Part shown: positions 22,425 through 33,490 of the stretch, piece after piece
Layout of the letters: each line of letters starts with the position of its first letter
Position numbering within the stretch: the first letter of the stretch is position 1
Assembly (NCBI GenBank): GCA_047967505.1
Contig: CM106538.1
DNA: 64,000 nucleotides
Origin: Dipteris shenzhenensis
Taxonomy: Eukaryota > Polypodiophyta > Polypodiopsida > Gleicheniales
Direction: 5' to 3' (one strand)
Program-made: the position numbers and the translations under genes
The notes under the pieces: generated by a model
Database searches by the model: none
Seen by the model: the letters and a program-made list of their open reading frames with translations, nothing else
What the model was told of the DNA's origin: nothing

Positions 22425-24026
22425 ATGGGGCTTGATGTATCTTTTACAAGCTTCAAAAAACTGTGTTATGATGGACAGCTAGATGAGGTTCTTCAGGCCA
22501 TGGATCACATGAGACAGATCAGTTTTTCCGAGATTATGCAAATCTTCTATTGCCTTCTGGATGGGTGTATCAAGATGAAGAATCTGCAAGTAGGCAGGGA
22601 AGTTCATCGACGTATTTTGAGGGGTGGATTCGAGGAAAACACATTCCTAGGGTGCCACCTGATTCGCATGTTCACTGCATGCAGGAGTTTGTTGGAAGCT
22701 AACCAAGTATTCAATAAGCTGCCTAACCCAAATGTGTTCACATGGAATGCAATAATTTTGGCACATGTCAAGCTTGGACAAGATGAACAGGCTTTAAAAC
22801 TGTACAACCAAATGCAATCTTCAACTGTCAAACCAGATGGACATGTCTTTGTTACAGTTCTTAACGCTTGTGCTAGTATAGCATCTTTGAAACAGGGAAA
22901 ATTGATTCATGGCCACATAATGGAGAGTGCTTTTGAGCCAGATGAACATGTTTGGAGCTCATTGATTGACATGTATGCCAAATGCGGGAAGCTAGAAGAT
23001 GCACGAAGATTGTTTGACAAATTGCAAAGGCGAAATATGGTGACATGGAGTGCAATGATTGCAGGATGTACTCAACATGGACTTGGTGAGGAGGCTCTTA
23101 AACTTTACAAGCAAATGCAACTAGATGGTTTGGAGCCAGACAGAGTCACATTGGTTAGCACCTTGAAAGCCTGCTGTCACTTAGCAGCCGTAGAGCAGGG
23201 CAAGCTGATTCATGCGTATATTGTTGAAAATGGCTTTGAGCTTGATGTGCTGCTGGGAAACTCACTTATTGACATGTATGCCAAGTGTGGCAATCTTGAG
23301 GAAGCATCTAGAGTCTTCAACATATTGCCCAAGCGAGATAAGGTGACATGGAGCTCAATGATTGCAGCTTATGCAGAACAAAGGGATTATAAGGTAGCGT
23401 TGCAATATTTTGATGTGATGCTACAAGCAGGCCTGAAGCCAGATGATGTAACATTTGTATGTCTTATGTCTGCTTGCAGCCATTTAGGCCTAGTTAAGGA
23501 AGGCTGTCACCACTTCAATTCAATGATGGAAAGACATGACATTTCACCAAGTCGTGACCATTTTAACTGCATGGTTGATCTTCTTGGTCATGCAGGACAC
23601 TTGGGCGAGGCAGAAGACTTGCTCCAAACTATGCCATTTCGTCGTAATAATGTGGGATGGAGATCATTGCTTGGTCATTGTGGAAGCCACGGCAATGTAG
23701 AGTTGGGGAAATGGTGTTATGGCCAGCTTGTTGAAATAAATCGTAAAGATAGCACTGGCTATGTACTCATGTCGAACATCTATGCGCATGCTAGCAGCAG
23801 TCTGGATGCAGACAAGATTGAAGAGTTGAGAAAACTTGCAAATGCACGGAAGAAGCCAGGGAAGGCTTTTATTGTGGTTGACAGAGAGGTCCATGAGTTC
23901 TATGTGGCAGACAAGAGCCAATCATGGAGTAATGACATATATGGCAAGATTAAGAGATTGGCTTCACAAATAAAGCAGGATGGGTACTTGCCATGTGTGG
24001 ACCTAGTACTGCAGCCAGTCACGTGA
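22425..24026 (+). CDS. PLS-class pentatricopeptide repeat protein with E-type C-terminus
   Basis: The 533-residue protein belongs to the organelle RNA-binding PPR family; PLS-class members usually specify RNA-editing sites. I start it at ATG 22425, the first in-frame ATG after a TAG at 22407. It shows consecutive P, L and S motifs, for example NVFTWNAIILAH (residues 103-114), the W-S-S-L-I-D-M-Y-A-K-C-G block near 177-188, NMVTWSAMIAG (204-214), and KVTWSSMIAAY (306-316). The C-terminus is E1/E2-like: GYVLMSNIYA near 445-454 and a V-x-V-D-R-E-V-H-E-F-Y-V block near 484-494. It stops just where DYW proteins continue. There is no obvious transit peptide, and an acceptor-like TTTTGTTCAG lies just before the ATG, so a 5' exon may be missing. 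No internal frameshift. Confidence 0.9.
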   Translation: MGLDVSFTSFKKLCYDGQLDEVLQAMDHMRQISFSEIMQIFYCLLDGCIKMKNLQVGREVHRRILRGGFEENTFLGCHLIRMFTACRSLLEANQVFNKLPNPNVFTWNAIILAHVKLGQDEQALKLYNQMQSSTVKPDGHVFVTVLNACASIASLKQGKLIHGHIMESAFEPDEHVWSSLIDMYAKCGKLEDARRLFDKLQRRNMVTWSAMIAGCTQHGLGEEALKLYKQMQLDGLEPDRVTLVSTLKACCHLAAVEQGKLIHAYIVENGFELDVLLGNSLIDMYAKCGNLEEASRVFNILPKRDKVTWSSMIAAYAEQRDYKVALQYFDVMLQAGLKPDDVTFVCLMSACSHLGLVKEGCHHFNSMMERHDISPSRDHFNCMVDLLGHAGHLGEAEDLLQTMPFRRNNVGWRSLLGHCGSHGNVELGKWCYGQLVEINRKDSTGYVLMSNIYAHASSSLDADKIEELRKLANARKKPGKAFIVVDREVHEFYVADKSQSWSNDIYGKIKRLASQIKQDGYLPCVDLVLQPVT

Positions 24027-24135
24027 GAGAGGACAAGTTGCTTTGTTGATGATTGAGGAACTTGCTGTCTTTTTTGGCAGAATATCTGACAAAGTAAGAG
24101 AGTGTATTCATTTGGCACAATCCACACTAGATTGA
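24027..24135 (+). pseudogene. Decayed start of a DYW deaminase domain after the PPR gene
   Basis: Directly after the PPR stop, a shifted frame reads REDKLLC and then, in a third frame, I-E-E-L-A-V-F-F-G-R-I-S. These match the position and pattern of the segment linking E motifs to the DYW cytidine deaminase (L-x-x-H-S-E-K-L-A-x-x-F-G-x-I-S). The zinc-binding H-x-E and C-x2-C parts cannot be found further on. The current PPR protein therefore probably derives from a DYW-type ancestor. Confidence 0.6.
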
Positions 24136-24736
24136 AGCTGGAAAAATGAGAGGCGTGTGGTTCTCAAAGAATCAACAGTCATCACTCTAGTGTTGGAGCA
24201 CTCTAATCAATGGTTATGATGGCTATGCATGTGTAAGCTGCCCACTAAAAGCGTGGGTGTTTACTGGGACACAAGTGCTTGGTTAAGATTCATTCTCTGT
24301 GTTTGTGCGCGAAGGTATCTTCTCTGTGTTGGAGGGTAGACATGGCTACTGACCCTGGCTCAGCAATGAACAGAGAACTCTAATCTGGTTGGAGTCCACC
24401 ACAGTCCCGTACAGTGAAATAATACCCTTGTACATTCGAGTACGACTAGCTGCATATGCTGGAGAAAAATAGTTCCTTGTGATTTGAAACTTGACGATGT
24501 GAAAGGAACTCTTGATATGCTTTGAGTTTTGAGGCCAGAGGTGAAGTAGTATTTACATTCGAGTTCAACATGAAGAGACATAGGTAATGAAACCTCTCAG
24601 TACGATTCAAGTCAAGTGGTGGGGGTAGACTTTACAGACACCGATGGAGTAAAAAATGTGGGGTTCAGAAAAAGTGACTGAAAGCCCAGCACCGCGCATC
24701 CTAGCTTGCAGGTGGCAAGGAATTGAGAGGGACTCG
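24136..24736. other. 3' flank of the PPR gene, no gene recognised
   Basis: Short open frames only. The region probably includes the PPR 3' untranslated region; I could not place a polyadenylation site with confidence. Confidence 0.3.
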
Positions 24737-25320
24737 TCACCTCACCATGGAGGGATGGGGGGATGCAAGGTAGGAGGCATGCCTTATCTTTTCGAAAAAG
24801 TAGACCATTCCAAATGGAATACTCTTTAATTTTTCTACCAATAGGGGCATTCCTAGCTTGTATTTCATCTCACATTTATACACACTACCGATTCTGCCCA
24901 AGGTAGATCCTTTTTTAATAACAAATTTTGAAGTCAAATTCTTGCATAAGTCCAAATACCAGGTCTTCTTGGCCCTTAGGTTAGAAGTATTGCAAAAATA
25001 CTTTAAAGAAGAGTTATTCACGTAGACCACAAAAGCAGAGCCATATAAATAATGTCTCCACTTTTTCAATGCTGAATAACAGCATACAGCTCTTTGTCAT
25101 ACATTGGCCACTTATATGGTGACTCGGTTAGCTTTTTGCTTTCAAAAGCTACTAGTCTACCATCTTAGAACAATGTTGGAAGCAACATAGGCACACATCA
25201 GTTTCAACCAGAAATTTTTTACTAAGATCCACAATTCGCAGCATGAGAGCTGACATAACCTCGTGTTTCCATTGCTTGAGACACTTATCACACTAATCCG
25301 TCCACACATGGGCTGTACTT
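24737..25320 (-). pseudogene. Ty3/gypsy reverse transcriptase end and RNase H relic
   Basis: The minus strand reads in pieces L-V-E-T-D-V near 25200 (family V-E-T-D-A-S, the first RNase H Asp), then F-E-S-K-K-L-T-E and K-E-L-Y-A-V-I-Q. An in-frame stop precedes KKWRHYLYGSAFVVYVNN (25069 onward). The second catalytic region, normally T-D, has become V-N-N here. The frame continues as a low-identity RNase H end to 24737. Stops and frameshifts show it is dead. No LTR was found nearby. Confidence 0.7.
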
Positions 25321-27050
25321 TTTGTACTTTCCTTTTTCCACCCCTTTGGACAAATCTGATAGGAATTGAGGAGGGGATTGTTGGCCTCACCATGGTGATT
25401 TAGGAGAGTTCTTGTAGGAGATTTGGTTATGGATATTTGGAACAATGATGTAGAAAGGTGGCAAATTATGATCCAAGGAGCTAGGAGGACGTATGGTTGT
25501 AAAACGTGGTTAAATCATGTACAATCCTGCTGATAAAGTTGCAGGTAGTGTTGAGCTTCTTTATCTGTCAGATAGTGTTGCTTAGGCTTCTCCTGGTTTC
25601 ATGAGATTAGAGTTATGTGCTTTCTTTGACTACATGTTTTGCTAACATCGGTTTGCTACTGCTAGATAGTTGTTCCTCTTAATTCAATCGTTTCTCTTTC
25701 TTAACATGCAGGATCCTCTGTGACATGTGTAACTTGTATGTAGTTTATATTCTGTCGCTGATCAGCTTTTGTCTGCAAGTAATCCCTTCGCAGGGTCTTT
25801 CAATGCACTCTTGAGTGACACCCCAAGGAATACTCCGAAGGGGGGGTTCAAAGAGTACACTGACGAAATGTCACGGGTTGAAGCTGACAAGCTGTGGACA
25901 GGAAGTGTCGTTTGGTAAAAAATGTGGACAAGCTATGAACAGGAAGTGTTGTTTGGTAAAAAATATGGACAGTTGGCAGGAAACAGTCTATTTGCTTGAT
26001 GTTTGCATATATCATAGGCTTCTCCCTTTCCTTTTTCATTGAAACTCTTAAGCGAAGAAAAGACAGCAGATGAGAGAGCATGAGAAACATCAGGGTGGGA
26101 GAGCACTTAAGATCAGGAAATCTGTAGAATGAGATAGAAATATATATCAACAACCAAACAGGCTATGGAAAGGAATGGCAGTGCTGGCTCCACGTGGGTC
26201 AAGTTCCCCTTATCACCTTTAACATGTGAAGAGGGCTTCATAAATAGATGAGGTAGGTAGTATGCTTTATTTTTTCATGACATCAAGCAATGAGGGAAAA
26301 CGCCCACATGCCTTTTTTTGAATTGCTGCATTCTGAAGTGCAACTTATATAGAGTTAAGGCTAGGTGTGAGGGTTTTCATTTTCTGGTCATCTCTTGGAT
26401 AATTGCTGATATGTTGGAAACATAAAGTAGCCTTTAAAATAATAAGAAAAAGAATAGATTAGAGCTCCTCTCTTTGCTCGACTTGTTTTTGTTTCCTTTT
26501 CTCCTGTGTATGTGCTCTTGTGTGTGACTTCTTTGAAATTTTTACATGCTTAAATGCTTAGCTTTTGGCTTGTTCTTTGAATCGCTGCATGTTCTTTGAA
26601 TCGCTGCATGTTCTTTGTTCTTAAATGCTTAGCTTTTGGCTTGTTCTTTTATCAAGTGTAAAATTATAAAAAGTTAGAAACTAATTGTGGGGGTTTATAT
26701 GTTTTGAAAACTGCTCATAATAAAGTTAGCTAGCTTTTAAAATAAGACAAATAGAGTAGGAGAAGGAAGCTTCGTTCTTTTCTGGATTTGTTTTTTTCCT
26801 TTTCTCCCATGTGCTTGTGCAAGTGTGAGTATGTGTGGTCCTCTCATCTTTGATCTTCATTTGTCTTTTGGTTTGGTTTGTATTACTAAGCTCTGAATAT
26901 GCAGAAGCCTCTAGAGTCCATGAGACTATGGTCAGCATGAGATTATATGCTTTGGATATTAAGCTTCAATGTTGATGCTTACTTGTTTCACATTGGTATT
27001 AAAACTTTCAGTTTACTTTGAAGTTTAATTACTTGTGTACATTCTGTCAC
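25321..27050. repeat. Non-coding stretch with small duplications
   Basis: A 41-bp tandem duplication lies at 25886-25967 (gacaagct...gtttggtaaaaaat). A 19-bp unit 'gttctttgaatcgctgcat' is doubled near 26571-26608. Sequences at about 26418-26530 and 26717-26835 are diverged copies of each other (ttttaaaataa...tttccttttctcc). No gene recognised. Confidence 0.5.
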
Positions 27051-27057
27051 CAAAGCG

Positions 27058-27285
27058 GTGGTAGTTCTCTTCCACGATCGAAGTTTGGGCAAAATGTTGC
27101 TAGAACTTTCATGGATGGGCAATATGCCCAATTTCGTATCAGCAAATAACGCAGATGATGCCAGCATCGAGGGAGTTTATTTGTATATTTTGTATGGGCT
27201 GCATGCCCAGGTTGTTCAGGCCATGGAAATCACCTTGCAGGAGTTTTTGGCACTTGATCGACCTGAGGATCGTAATTCTAATTAG
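27058..27285 (+). CDS. Hypothetical small ORF or terminal exon
   Basis: A 75-codon open frame ends DRPEDRNSN. It has mixed, protein-like composition (hydrophobic LGKMLLELSWMGNM, then A-N-N-A-D-D-A-S-I-E-G-V). The first codon counted is GTG and an acceptor-like stretch precedes it, so it could be a last exon. I do not recognise a family and no partner exon was identified. Confidence 0.2.
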   Translation: MVVLFHDRSLGKMLLELSWMGNMPNFVSANNADDASIEGVYLYILYGLHAQVVQAMEITLQEFLALDRPEDRNSN

Positions 27286-27474
27286 AAGAAAAGTTAGGTA
27301 GCTCAATAGTTGAAAATAACTTTTTTGTAAAGTGATAGGAAGGTTAAGTAGCTCAAGCACTTGCTGGGATTTCCTTTATTAAAAGCATACATTTTGTAGC
27401 AAGTGCTTTCTTGTATCAAAGGCACTCTTTTTTTTAATACAATTGTGCTAATATCCTACTAATATATACACACT

Positions 27475-27645
27475 TTCTATGAATTTTGGTCTTGAAAATG
27501 GCCTGTGGAAAACCTTTCAGAGCACCTAGATTTTCGTGTCTTTGTTCAATTTTAATATCTGTTTCATTGCTGTTGATTAAAGGTTGACTAAGTCTTAACC
27601 CAACGTGTGTAGTGTAGCACTTGTTTGAAAATCCCAGCATGGAAA
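27475..27645 (+). repeat. Dispersed repeat, copy 2
   Basis: Collinear with 2078-2295 (tatgaattttggtctt, ggaaaacctttcagagcacc, gactaagtcttaaccc, gtgtagcactt) but with a single copy of the 48-bp unit and no LTR element beside it. It supplies the uninserted arrangement. Confidence 0.75.
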
Positions 27646-29215
27646 ATGTTAATATGCATAGTACTTGTACACATCTTATTTGAAAATCCTAGCATCCTGC
27701 AAATGGATCTAAATTTATGGATTTACTCATGGGCCACCTTTACTTTCTCCCGACACTTGCTGGTAATCTTCGCCTTTCACAATGATAGAAGCCAAATCCT
27801 TTGCTATCAACTCCTCTAATTTAATTGTTGCCATATGTTCACGTTCAAACACCATGGCAGCATGTTCAATACCCGAACAATACCCGAAGGGCATTCCTCT
27901 GCAGTCCTTCAAACATTGATTCTGGACCCTCTATCTATTCATGTTCTCCCATCCGCTCAAAGTAATGCCCGAATGATAGGAAAAGCTCGGCCTCCTCATT
28001 CTCCCCTTGTAGTGGGGAGGTCGGTGGAGTTTTATTTAGATAATGATATGTGGGATGGAACCCTTGTCTATAGCCCAAGGTCATCATGGACGTTGGGACT
28101 CAACTTAGGGTTTGGATGACTGTCCTTGTTTTAGGCATGTGCGCTTCTTTGCACACTACTGATCACCTAGGCACTCCTTATTCTTCCTATTTGCATCACT
28201 CTTTGTCTCATCTTAGCAAGGTCCTGGTTAGCAGAGCAGGCTCGTACTTTGAACCTTTTGTTGTACTAGCTGGCTCCAAAGGCCTAACCACAGGCTCGTC
28301 CTCAAGACTAGGGGGACTTCGCCACCAATTTGATGCCAAGCATGTCTTTGACGATCCTTCTAGTGTTGAAAGAGTCAATTCTGAAACCTGGTGATATCAA
28401 AGAGTCATTCCTTCATGCTCAAGCTGAACAATTCTAGGCAGCATTTAGAAGCAATTGTCGAATCCATCCACCCTGTCACTTCCACGATTAGGCCCCCACG
28501 ATAGCTACTTTGCGTACATATGCTAAACTCTGCCGCCTGAGTACCTTGTGGCTTATAAATTCAATCAACTCTCATCGAGATTCTCAGTGCCATGTTGTTT
28601 CATTCAATTTCCATCTACTTGCCACCTTGACCATCTCCTTCGGGTTGGAATTTTCTGTTGGCTCCATATATCACATCATCTCAGGCTCTGACATTTTTGA
28701 ACTTGATCGCTCAAAATGGGCAAGCGGCCATTCGTTATCCAATATTCTCAACATACTAGAAACAAACACATCGTCCAAAGCATATGAATCACCCCGCTAT
28801 TGGAGTTACTTCTCAATAAATAGGTATCATTGCGTATCACAATTTTGTTGGATCTAGGGTAACTGAATGTCAACAAAATGTCTAGGTACAAGCCTTGGAG
28901 TTTACCTTTGACCTCTTGTGCCAGATGCGGAAAGGTGTCGAGGGTATTTTCTTTTGGGAAAAACGACGGCCTAGGCTTCACAATGGTAAGCAGTTTGAAG
29001 AGAAAAGGAGAGAGGAAAATCTGGTGATGGAGTTTGACTCTGCCTACTCTTATTGGCTTGTGAACCTGATCATTGGAACGGTCAATTTGTCCAATCGGTA
29101 GTAATAACAATAGGATATCCAATATATAGTGGATAATTAGTACAGAGATACTTGGTAGCTGAACACAAATTTAAATTATAGCAATTTGTTTCAAAATACT
29201 ACCTCCTCATTTGTC
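27646..29215. other. No gene recognised
   Basis: Several open frames of 60-125 codons on both strands, none with a family signature. The base composition of 27.7-28.9 kb looks partly coding-like, so a strongly decayed gene or element is possible. Confidence 0.3.
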
Positions 29216-29219
29216 CCCT

Positions 29220-29780
29220 TTTTTAGCCCTTTCTACTCGAATAGCGACTCAACCTTTTTTGACCCCATTTGCCTTGAGTGAGTGGCCACCCTCCTTTGAA
29301 CTTCCCAACGCCAAAGGAAATGGGGATGGAGGGTGAAAAAAAGGAGTTCTCTGAAGCCCGTTTTGGATGTGCACTAGTGGATATCAAAATGGGGCTCGAA
29401 AGAGCCCCTATTCCGACTCTAAGGGACCTTGAATTGTTCCTAATTGGGACTTGAATAGGGGGGAAAAGGGGATCAAGGGGCATGGGAAATAGGGGCTCTT
29501 CGAAGCCCGTCTTGGATATGCACTAGCGCACATCAACATGGGGCTTTGAAGAGTGCGTATTTTGAGGCCACCTTGACACTAAGGGATCTTGGAGAGCCTC
29601 TGCAAATCGCTAGTGCACATTGAAATGGAAACCCTCTTTGAAGCCTATTTTAAACTTGTGCTAGTTGCACATCACTCATTTTGGATGGCGCACATCAAAA
29701 TGGGGCTTCAAAGAGTTTTTTTTAAGGAAACTTTGGCCTGCTTCCCTAGGTCCTTAAACATAGGGACAATGAGGATTGCA
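29220..29780 (-). repeat. Inverted block of the 158-bp satellite family
   Basis: Read on minus, the monomer phrases (ccccatttt, the GTGC-TAG-TGCACAT dyad, cctatttcc, ggtccctt) appear in the same order as in 3870-6000. On plus they read 'gaagcccgttttggatgtgcactag' and similar. About three to four degenerate monomers are present. Confidence 0.7.
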
Positions 29781-29902
29781 AAGCCCTTATTTTATGGTCA
29801 CTTTGATCAGAATGGACACTCAATTGTTCCCTCTTGGGCCTGGGGATTAAAGGGGTTGGAAAATCGTGCCTCTAAGGTCATTTTGGACGTTGTGGGTCTT
29901 GG

Positions 29903-30790
29903 TATGGGGATTGTTTGAAGGTTGGTTGGCTTGCAACAATTGGTTTTCTCTCATCATCAGTGACTGGCAAGTCATCCACAAATAGATTTTTCCATCCAAC
30001 ATTTCACGGCAGAGACCCATGTGTGCACATGCGTGTCTGTCTCTCGTCCTCAACATGGAGGCTAGAGGTGCCTATGAGACATGTTTGGCTTGTCTTTCCA
30101 TCCTACAACTCCTCTGGTAATGGCTATGGTTAGTTCAGTGTTGCAGGATTGGGAGTTAAGGCAACACGTGCAACCCAAGACGTGGCTAGCATGATTGACT
30201 CGGCTTGCTCCTCCGTCAATGTTTGTAGAAGGGGCCTCTAGGGTCACAGTAGAAGATTCATCATAGGAGAAGAGGGCCTTTCAAGCGACACTCCAAACAT
30301 GAGTAAGCTAGCTATGGGGATTGTTTGAAGTTTCTTTGGGATTATGGGCCTTGCTATGGTGTGTTTAAAGAGAGGAAAGCTTGCCACACAGTGGGGTTTC
30401 TCTCATCATCCATAGCCGACAGTTCCGTCTTTCCCATGACCCATCAACCACAAATTGATTTTGCCACCAAACCTCATGGCCCGTTTGCTGAAACCCCGTG
30501 TGTGCATGTGCTTTTGAGCGTCGTCCCCCCCAGCAAACTCACCATATGCATGGAAGGCTAGAGGTGCCTACGATACATGTTTGTCTTGGCTCCCCATCCT
30601 ACAGTTTCTCTAGTCATGGGTATGGCCAATTGAATGTTATAGGACGGTTAGCCAAGGAAACACGCTCATTCCATGACTTAGTTACATGACAGATCTGGCC
30701 AATCCCTCCATCGATGTTTGTAGAAGAGATCACCAAGGTCATAGCACAAGGGAAGGGAGCTTTTCAAGTGGCGATTTGATCCTCCTTCAT
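29903..30790 (+). repeat. ~410-bp diverged tandem duplication
   Basis: Copy 1 (29903-30312) and copy 2 (30313 to about 30790) share 'tatggggattgtttgaag', 'tttctctcatcatc', 'ggctagaggtgcctac/tga', 'catcctaca' and 'atgtttgtagaag' in order. Divergence is substantial, so the duplication is older than the 155-bp and 92-bp ones. No coding function seen. Confidence 0.75.
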
Positions 30791-31009
30791 TGAGGCCTTT
30801 ATAAAGCTGGCTTAGGCTCTTCCCCCTTCATTTAGTACATCAATTCGAGCAAATCTGGGTGCCTCCTGTTGGTATGATCACACGATCATTTGGCCATCTC
30901 AGGACCATTGTTACTCCCAATACCACCTTGGGATTTTGTAAATATGAGGACTATCATCACTCTCGATACTAGCACCCCCTTAAATGGCCACCATGTCGGG
31001 ATAACGTGA

Positions 31010-31660
31010 CGTGACATGCCCAAGAGGGAACAAATCAAAATCCCTTCAAGTTGAAGTGGCCTCAAAACAAGACTCTTTGGAGCCCCATTTTAAGCGGTGC
31101 TAGTGCATATCCAAAATTGAGTTTGGAGAGCCCCTATTTTCCACCTTTTCTGACCCCCATTGCCCGTGTGTTTGAGATCAAAGGGGGAACAATTTAGAAT
31201 CCCCTCAGGTCAAACTTGCCTCAAAACAGGAGGACTCTTTGGACCCCCGTTTTGATGTGCTATATTGCACATTCAAAACCCAGTTCGAAGAGTTCCTATT
31301 TTCCATCCCCTTTAATCCCCATTTTCACTGTGTTTGAGAAGCAAGAAAAAAGATATTAGGCTCCCTTCGGGTTAAAGTGGCCTTTAAAAAACTCTTCGAA
31401 GCCCCATTTTGATGTACGCTACTACACATCCAAAACAGGCTTCGAAGAGCTCCTTTTTCATCCTTATTGCCCCTAAGTTTGAGATCCAAAATGGAACAAA
31501 TCAAAATACCCTCGTGTCAAATTTGCCTCAAAATAGGACTCTTTGGAGCCCCATTTTGATGTGCACCAATGCACATCTAGAGTCGAGTTCAGAGATCTCG
31601 TATTTCCCACCCCCTTTGATCCCGTTGCCTCTGTGTTCAAGGACCAAGGGGGAAGAAATC
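31010..31660 (+). repeat. 158-bp satellite block, paralogous to 4299-4900
   Basis: Begins 'gcccaagagggaa', the same phrase as at 4299, and follows that block monomer by monomer (dyads near 31079, 31240, 31398 and 31544). The order of variant monomers is the same, so it arose by duplication of a multi-monomer block. The stretch 30791-31009 holds nothing I recognise. Confidence 0.8.
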
Positions 31661-32399
31661 CTCTGAACTGTTGAGAAGGGCATGAAGATTTCTTGGGCAA
31701 ATCTGCTCTACTCCAGACTCATGATTGAGGTGTCCAAGGACTTGACCAATAACCATTTCAAGGTAGCTCCTTTTATTACTGCACTGTTTGATTTTGCAAA
31801 CAAGTCTACAATCCTCATGAGATTAACATGCAATACGGAGAAGAGATAACCAAGGCCAGCCAAGACCCATAGGATGACCCCAAAGGTAAAGCAAAAGCAG
31901 TACAAGAAATGATACAGGCAAGATACATCACAGACAAGGAAAATCTAGCTATATATGGGAAGCCCCTAGCAGACACTCTGTGGGATACTCCTATTGGAGG
32001 AACATAATTATTTGGCTCGACCATCCAATACGAAGAAGTCCAAGAAGACCAAACTGACAACATGAAAGATACTTGTCACCAAGATCTCACAGCAAAACAA
32101 CGACAGTGAAGATGACATTGAGAATTTCTCATCAAGTGGACATGTACAATGTCATGTTGATTATGGAATAACTTCAAAAATTTGATCATTGCATACTCAA
32201 CCTCTGAAAGGGATACTTTGCCCAATATACAATTTGTGGTACTTTGCTTCACTTTGATCGGTGTTAGTGAATTTTTTGCTCCAAGAGCTATAAAAGGAAA
32301 GGGATGCGGTTAAGCAAAAGCTCAACATGCAACAACAACAACATAAGCAGTTAGAGGAAAGCCAAGAGGAATTGGCCCTACTCAAAGAGGTCAAAGTAA
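31661..32399 (+). pseudogene. Insertion in the satellite carrying a decayed ORF with coiled coil
   Basis: The 739-bp segment has no counterpart in the paralogous block near 4900-4955. Its plus strand is coding-like. One frame from 31667 to a TAA at 31847 gives 60 residues (KGMKISWANLLYSRLM, then FKVAPFITALFDFANK). A shifted frame then gives KAVQEMIQARYITDKENLAIYG to about 31999. Near 32300-32395 a coiled-coil segment reads QQQQHKQLEESQEELALLKE. Stops and frameshifts break it. The mix of a globular part and a Gln-rich coil recalls retroelement accessory ORFs, but there is no clear match to the M/B protein. Confidence 0.5.
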
Positions 32400-33089
32400 C
32401 CTCCAAACAGGACTCTTTGGAGCCCCATTTTTAAGTGTGCTGGTGCAAATCCAAAACAAGCTTCAAAGAGCCCCTATTTCCCACCCTTGTCGCCCCTATT
32501 TTTGAGGCCTAAGGGGGAATAATTTAAAGTCCCTCTGGGTCAAAGCAGCCTCAAAACAAGACTCTTCAGAGTCCCATTTTGATGTGCGCTCACACACATC
32601 CAAAATGAGCTTTGGAGAGCTCCTATTTTGCATCCCCTTCGATCCCCATTGACCCTATGTTTGAAGCCTAAAATGGAACAAATCAAGTAACCCTTAGGCC
32701 CCCCTCAAGATGAAGTTGCCTTAAAATAAGAATCTCACTTTGATGTATCCTAGTGCACCTCTAAAATTGAGTTTAGAGAGTCCCTATTTTCCACCCTCTT
32801 CGATCCTCATTGCTCCTGTGTTCAAGGCTGAAGGGGGAAAATTTGAGGGTCCCTTTGGGTCGAAGTGGCCTCAAAACAAGACTCTTCTAAGCCCCCTTTT
32901 GATGTGTGCTAGCGCACATTGACCAATTGTCAGACTATCCCAATAACAAACCTCGTAGCTAGCTTACTCGTGTGTGGAGTGTAGCTCAAGTGCTTTTACT
33001 ATAGCCAATTTGCTCCATGAGTCTGGCCGAGCGCTATTGCAATGGAGCCATTTTGGCTCCATGTAATTGAAAAAAAGTATTCTAGCCCC

Positions 33090-33160
<71 letters not shown>

Positions 33161-33490
33161 CCTCCCTCCCTCTATGTGTGTGTGTGTGTGTGTGTAGTGT
33201 GACATTTTGTCTCACCAACCTCAGTGGTCCTACCTAAGATGGATCACACTTCGTCAAGGCACTAAAGGTTGTATTCTCAAAACCCACGACTATACCCTCA
33301 TTACATTCTTAGAAACTTGCAACTAACTACACTCATTGCATCCCTAGAAACTCGATTAAATACACTCTTCCAAATCCAAAATGGGCTTTGATGCCCTTTG
33401 CCCCTCTATTCGAGGCCCAAGGGGTGAACAATTCAGGATCCCTTTGGGTCAAATAGAAGCTCTTTGGTGCCCCATTTTGATGTGCGCCAG
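32400..33490 (+). repeat. 158-bp satellite block, continuation, with CT/TG microsatellite
   Basis: Monomers resume at 'gtcaaagtaacctcc' (32400) and run collinearly with 4955-5500 to about 32930. A unit relic lies at 33370-33490. Between them is a (CT)n run of about 60 bp (33095-33155) and a (TG)n run (33174-33196); open frames across these are artefacts. Confidence 0.75.

Noticed and set aside
32964-33218. Arg/Glu repeat frame on minus
   Set aside because: Translation of a (CT)n microsatellite.
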